A stretch of DNA of 8,589 bases from Hydrogenophaga sp. GTDB lineage: Bacteria; Pseudomonadota; Gammaproteobacteria; Burkholderiales; Burkholderiaceae_C. A model generated the notes under the pieces. That model did no database searches, was not told the origin of the DNA, and saw nothing but the letters and a program-made list of their open reading frames with translations. How positions within the stretch are numbered: position 1 is the stretch's first letter; each line of letters opens with the position of its first letter. Where the stretch lies: positions 1 through 8,589 of the forward strand of contig JAGXRS010000307.1 in the NCBI GenBank assembly GCA_018335615.1. The letters run 5' to 3'. Positions 6,726 to 8,589 of this stretch are shown piece by piece. The translations under genes and the position numbers were made by a program.

Positions 6726-6742
6726 GTCGCATTTCGACTGAC
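6706..6742. repeat. Seven-base perfect inverted repeat enclosing the operator
   Basis: GTCAGTC (6706-6712) and GACTGAC (6736-6742) are exact reverse complements, 23 bases apart. Their centre (6724) is within half a base of the operator centre (6723.5), and AAAA/TTT just inside continue the symmetry. The first operator region has GTCAG at 4122-4126, shifted two bases relative to its GTGA, but lacks the matching right arm. Confidence 0.65.
6713..6740. promoter_or_regulatory. Crp-type operator in the aer/FNR-like divergent region (copy 2)
   Basis: The core is AGTGA (6716-6720), six bases, then TCGCA (6727-6731), with AAA before and TTT after. This deviates from TGTGA-N6-TCACA at one base in each half. 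It shares GTGA-N6-TC-N-CATTTCGA-N-TG at identical spacing with the copy at 4134-4157, while the spacer bases mostly differ. It lies between aer and the second FNR-like gene, so it could govern either or both. Confidence 0.6.
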
Positions 6743-6895
6743 AAATGCTGCGCATTAAAGGAAACCAACCGCGGCGGCGATATGAGACAGATTCACACTT
6801 CGCCGGATGAATGGGCACCGCTCCCACCCCCGCCCCCGGCGACGCGCCCTTGCGCGGCGCCTTCAGCACTGTCTTCTCTTTGCTTCTGTGCCACC

Positions 6896-7609
6896 ATGCC
6901 CACCGCCCACGCTGCCCCGATCGCCGAGAGGCCACACGCTTCCTGGAACACCTGTGCGGTCTGCGCCTCGCGCAAGGTGTGCCTGATCGGCACCCTGCCT
7001 GAATCGCAGCTGTCGGCCATTGCCCCGCTGGTGCGAGAGATCAGCTTCAAAAACCACGACCGGCTGCTCCATGAAGGCGAGGTGTCGGAGCACATCAAGA
7101 TTGTCAAGCTCGGCACCGTGATGTGCAGCCGCCGGGGCCCGGACGGCGTGCAGCGGCCGGTCGCGCTGTTCGGCCGTGGCCATGTGCTCGGCAAATACGC
7201 ACTGGTGGACCACCCGAATGCGCTGGACGCCGTCGGCCTGTCGGCCGGGCGTCTGTGCCTGCTGCGCGTGAGCGACCTCAAAGACGGGCGATTCACCACC
7301 TCTGCACTGCTCAACAGCCTGCACGGCATCATGGTGCGGTCGTTTGCGGGTCTGGCCGACTGGTCACAGGTGATGCGCCAGCGCGGCCTGCAGCGCCAGC
7401 TGCATGCCTCACTGCAACTGATGGGCCGGGAACAGGGGCAGGGCATCGTGCGCATTCCCAGCCATGTGGCGCTGGCTGCCCTGCTGTCCACCACGCGCGA
7501 ATCGGTGGCGCGCACCATGGGCCAGCTCGAAGAGGCGCAGCTGGTGCGCCGCGTGGACCGCTGGCACCGGGAGGTGGTGGCCCCGTTTCCTGAAGGTGGG
7601 AACGGCTGA
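6896..7609 (+). CDS. FNR-like Crp/Fnr-family transcription factor with four cluster cysteines (paralogue 2)
   Basis: A 237-residue regulator from the ATG at 6896. With this start the cysteines of CAVCASRKVC fall at 20, 23 and 29, the E. coli FNR numbers, and Cys121 in SAGRLCLL matches Cys122. An in-frame ATG at 6782 would add 38 residues with no counterpart; neither start has a good ribosome binding site. The beta-roll is more canonical than in paralogue 1 (HEGEVSEHIKIVKLGTVMCSRRG), with one extra cysteine, Cys77. The stretch GLADWS-x-V-x-R leads from the dimer helix to the winged helix. The recognition helix TTRESVARTM has Arg201, Glu202, Ala205 and Arg206, again Crp-like. In both paralogues the residues matching FNR Ser24 and Leu28, next to the cluster cysteines, are Ala and Val. 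It is divergent from aer, and hpnD follows 52 bases downstream on the same strand. An [4Fe-4S] oxygen or redox sensor is inferred from the ligand set. Confidence 0.9.
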   Translation: MPTAHAAPIAERPHASWNTCAVCASRKVCLIGTLPESQLSAIAPLVREISFKNHDRLLHEGEVSEHIKIVKLGTVMCSRRGPDGVQRPVALFGRGHVLGKYALVDHPNALDAVGLSAGRLCLLRVSDLKDGRFTTSALLNSLHGIMVRSFAGLADWSQVMRQRGLQRQLHASLQLMGREQGQGIVRIPSHVALAALLSTTRESVARTMGQLEEAQLVRRVDRWHREVVAPFPEGGNG

Positions 7610-7610
7610 G

Positions 7611-7627
7611 CCAGGGGAGGCCCCAGG
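7611..7627 (+). terminator. Small GC hairpin after the second FNR-like gene
   Basis: CC-a-GGGG, loop AGG, CCCC-a-GG forms six GC pairs with an A-A mismatch, starting two bases after the stop codon. No T-tract follows, so it is at best a weak or Rho-assisted terminator or attenuator between the regulator gene and hpnD. Confidence 0.25.
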
Positions 7628-7639
7628 GGGCTGATTACA

Positions 7640-7658
7640 CTCAGGTCAACCACCTGAG
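7640..7658 (+). promoter_or_regulatory. Perfect 7-bp inverted repeat just before the hpnD start codon
   Basis: CTCAGGT (7640-7646), loop CAACC, ACCTGAG (7652-7658) ends three bases before the hpnD ATG. There is no other Shine-Dalgarno-like sequence at normal distance. The only purine stretch, AGG at 7643-7645, lies in the left arm and is too far away unless the hairpin changes the geometry. It may be an operator or an RNA structure affecting initiation; both readings are inference. Confidence 0.45.
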
Positions 7659-7661
7659 CCC

Positions 7662-8528
7662 ATGAATCCAGAAGACTACGCCCAGCAAAAAGCCGCCGCC
7701 TCCGGCAGCAGCTTCTATTACGCTTTCCTGTTCCTGCCAGCCGAACGGCGTGCGGCGATCACCGCCTTCTATGCGTTCTGCCGTGAGGTGGACGACGTGG
7801 TGGACGAGGTCCGCGACCCTGCGCTGGCCGCCGAGAAGCTGAACTGGTGGCGCCGCGAGGTGGCCCAGTCCTACGCGGGCACGCCGCAACACCCGGCCAC
7901 CCGCGCCCTGATGCCGCACACCCAGCCGTTCGGCATTGAGGCGCGGCACCTGCAGGCCGTGATCGATGGTTGCCAGATGGACCTGGACCAGAACCGCTAT
8001 TTCGACTTTGCCAACCTGCAGAAATACTGCTTCCTGGTCGCTGGCATCGTCGGGGAGGTGGCCGCCCGCATCTTCGGCCAGACCCAGCCGCAGACCACCC
8101 ACTACGCGCACCACCTGGGCCTGGCCTTCCAGCTCACCAACATCATCCGCGACGTGGGCGAAGACGCGACCCGCGGGCGCATCTACCTGCCGGTGAGCGA
8201 CCTGCAGCGCTTCGACGTGAAGGCGCACGAGCTGATCAAGCGCGGCACGGCGCCGGGCATGGACACGGCCGACTTCCACCAGCGCTTCGCCGCGCTGATG
8301 CAGTTCCAGTGCGAGCGCGCGCTGCGCACCTACGACGAAGCCCTGGCCCTGCTGCCCGAGCCCGACCGGCGCGCCCAGAAACCGGGCCTGATGATGGCCA
8401 GCATCTACCGCACCCTGCTGAACGAGATCGCCGCCGACCCGGTGCTGGTGCTCACCCAGCGCGTCAGCCTCACGCCCCTGCGCAAGTTCTGGCTGGCGTG
8501 GAAGGTGCAGGCACTCGGCCGCCTCTAG
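7662..8528 (+). CDS. hpnD: Presqualene diphosphate synthase HpnD (squalene/phytoene synthase family)
   Basis: A 288-residue trans-isoprenyl diphosphate synthase, the normal length for HpnD. In the HpnCDE route HpnD condenses two farnesyl diphosphates to presqualene diphosphate, HpnC converts this to hydroxysqualene, and HpnE reduces that to squalene for hopanoids. The N-terminal SSFYYAFLFLPAERR is typical of HpnD. The first aspartate-rich motif is CREVDDVVDE (Asp44, 45 and 48) and the second is IIRDVGEDATRGRIYLP (Asp164 and Asp168); both bind the magnesium-diphosphate substrate. DGCQMDLDQNRY (102-113) and AGIVGEVAARIFG (127-139) are further family signatures. There is no signal peptide; the enzyme should be cytosolic or membrane-associated. 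A phytoene synthase (CrtB) is the alternative, less likely given the HpnD-like N-terminus and the hpnE-like start 13 bases downstream. hpnC is not immediately upstream. Confidence 0.9.
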   Translation: MNPEDYAQQKAAASGSSFYYAFLFLPAERRAAITAFYAFCREVDDVVDEVRDPALAAEKLNWWRREVAQSYAGTPQHPATRALMPHTQPFGIEARHLQAVIDGCQMDLDQNRYFDFANLQKYCFLVAGIVGEVAARIFGQTQPQTTHYAHHLGLAFQLTNIIRDVGEDATRGRIYLPVSDLQRFDVKAHELIKRGTAPGMDTADFHQRFAALMQFQCERALRTYDEALALLPEPDRRAQKPGLMMASIYRTLLNEIAADPVLVLTQRVSLTPLRKFWLAWKVQALGRL

Positions 8529-8541
8529 GCCGGGCGTTGGG

Positions 8542-8589
8542 ATGCAAAACAGCCACCCAGGCGCCAAGCCGGTGAAGCTCGCCGTGGTG
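8542..8589 (+). CDS. hpnE: Start of a probable FAD-dependent desaturase HpnE, 3' end outside window
   Basis: An ATG 13 bases after the hpnD stop opens a frame that stays open to the window end. Its 16 residues, MQNSHPGAKPVKLAVV, end in a hydrophobic strand like the one preceding the GxGxxG of FAD-binding Rossmann folds (HpnE proteins commonly begin with a VAVVGAGWAG-type sequence). Position directly after hpnD fits hpnE, the FAD-dependent squalene-forming enzyme. A carotenoid desaturase would look the same over so short a stretch. The ribosome binding site is weak (GGGCG at 8532-8536). Confidence 0.6.
   Translation, partial: MQNSHPGAKPVKLAVV

Larger units (their letters stand above)
6586..6895. 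other. Divergent intergenic region between aer and the second FNR-like gene
   Basis: These 310 bases hold the promoters and operator of both flanking genes. Bases 6597-6700 are the aer leader with no clear feature except the short palindrome TTGAATCAA (6669-6677). Bases 6706-6742 carry the operator and nested inverted repeat. Bases 6753-6763 contain the A-rich CATTAAAGGAA, a possible weak -10 region for the rightward gene. Bases 6782-6895 stay open in frame with the regulator from an ATG at 6782 but would encode a proline-rich, cysteine-containing extension absent from the paralogue; I read this as leader. Confidence 0.5.

Noticed and set aside
6782..6895. Upstream ATG at 6782 as start of the second FNR-like gene
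   Set aside because: It would add a proline-rich 38-residue extension absent from the paralogue, while the ATG at 6896 puts the cluster cysteines at the FNR positions. It remains possible, since neither start has a clear ribosome binding site.
7641..8567. Minus-strand open frame of 308 codons opposite hpnD
   Set aside because: It is an antisense shadow; hpnD carries all family motifs on the plus strand.

Overview
The base composition is high in G+C, and the gene families point to a betaproteobacterium of the order Burkholderiales, most likely the Comamonadaceae (Hydrogenophaga/Rhodoferax-like). This placement is my judgement from the protein families; there is no rRNA gene in the window to confirm it.

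Layout from left to right. (1) Bases 1-2366, plus strand: the C-terminal three quarters of an RND efflux pump inner-membrane subunit, whose start lies outside the window. (2) Bases 2403-4007, minus strand: a soluble PAS-PAS histidine kinase with no response regulator beside it, convergent with the pump gene. (3) Bases 4290-5018, plus strand: a Crp/Fnr-family regulator with the full set of four FNR-type cluster cysteines. (4) Bases 5041-6585, minus strand: a close homologue of the aerotaxis receptor Aer (FAD-binding PAS domain, two membrane helices, chemotaxis signalling hairpin). (5) Bases 6896-7609, plus strand: a second, paralogous four-cysteine FNR-like regulator. (6) Bases 7662-8528, plus strand: hpnD (presqualene diphosphate synthase), followed at 8542 by the first 16 codons of what looks like hpnE. 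Together these two act in squalene/hopanoid synthesis.

The centre of the window (about 2.4-7.6 kb) reads as a redox/oxygen-sensing cluster. It contains two divergent pairs, each made of a PAS-domain sensor transcribed leftward and an FNR-like regulator transcribed rightward. Both divergent intergenic regions carry the same operator-like sequence, GTGA-N6-TC-N-CATTTCGA-N-TG (4134-4157 and 6717-6740). It looks like a Crp-type site (TGTGA-N6-TCACA) rather than the classical FNR box TTGAT-N4-ATCAA. This agrees with the recognition helices of both regulators, which carry the Crp-type R-E-x-x-(small)-R pattern instead of the V-E-x-x-S-R of E. coli FNR. The main hypothesis is a pair of iron-sulfur regulators with a Crp-like DNA reading head that control themselves, each other and the two neighbouring sensors through a shared operator.

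Other structural details: GC-rich hairpins without T-tracts lie at both convergent gene junctions, and a perfect 7-bp inverted repeat sits 3 bases before the hpnD start codon. I found no tRNA, rRNA, CRISPR, insertion sequence or phage signal.
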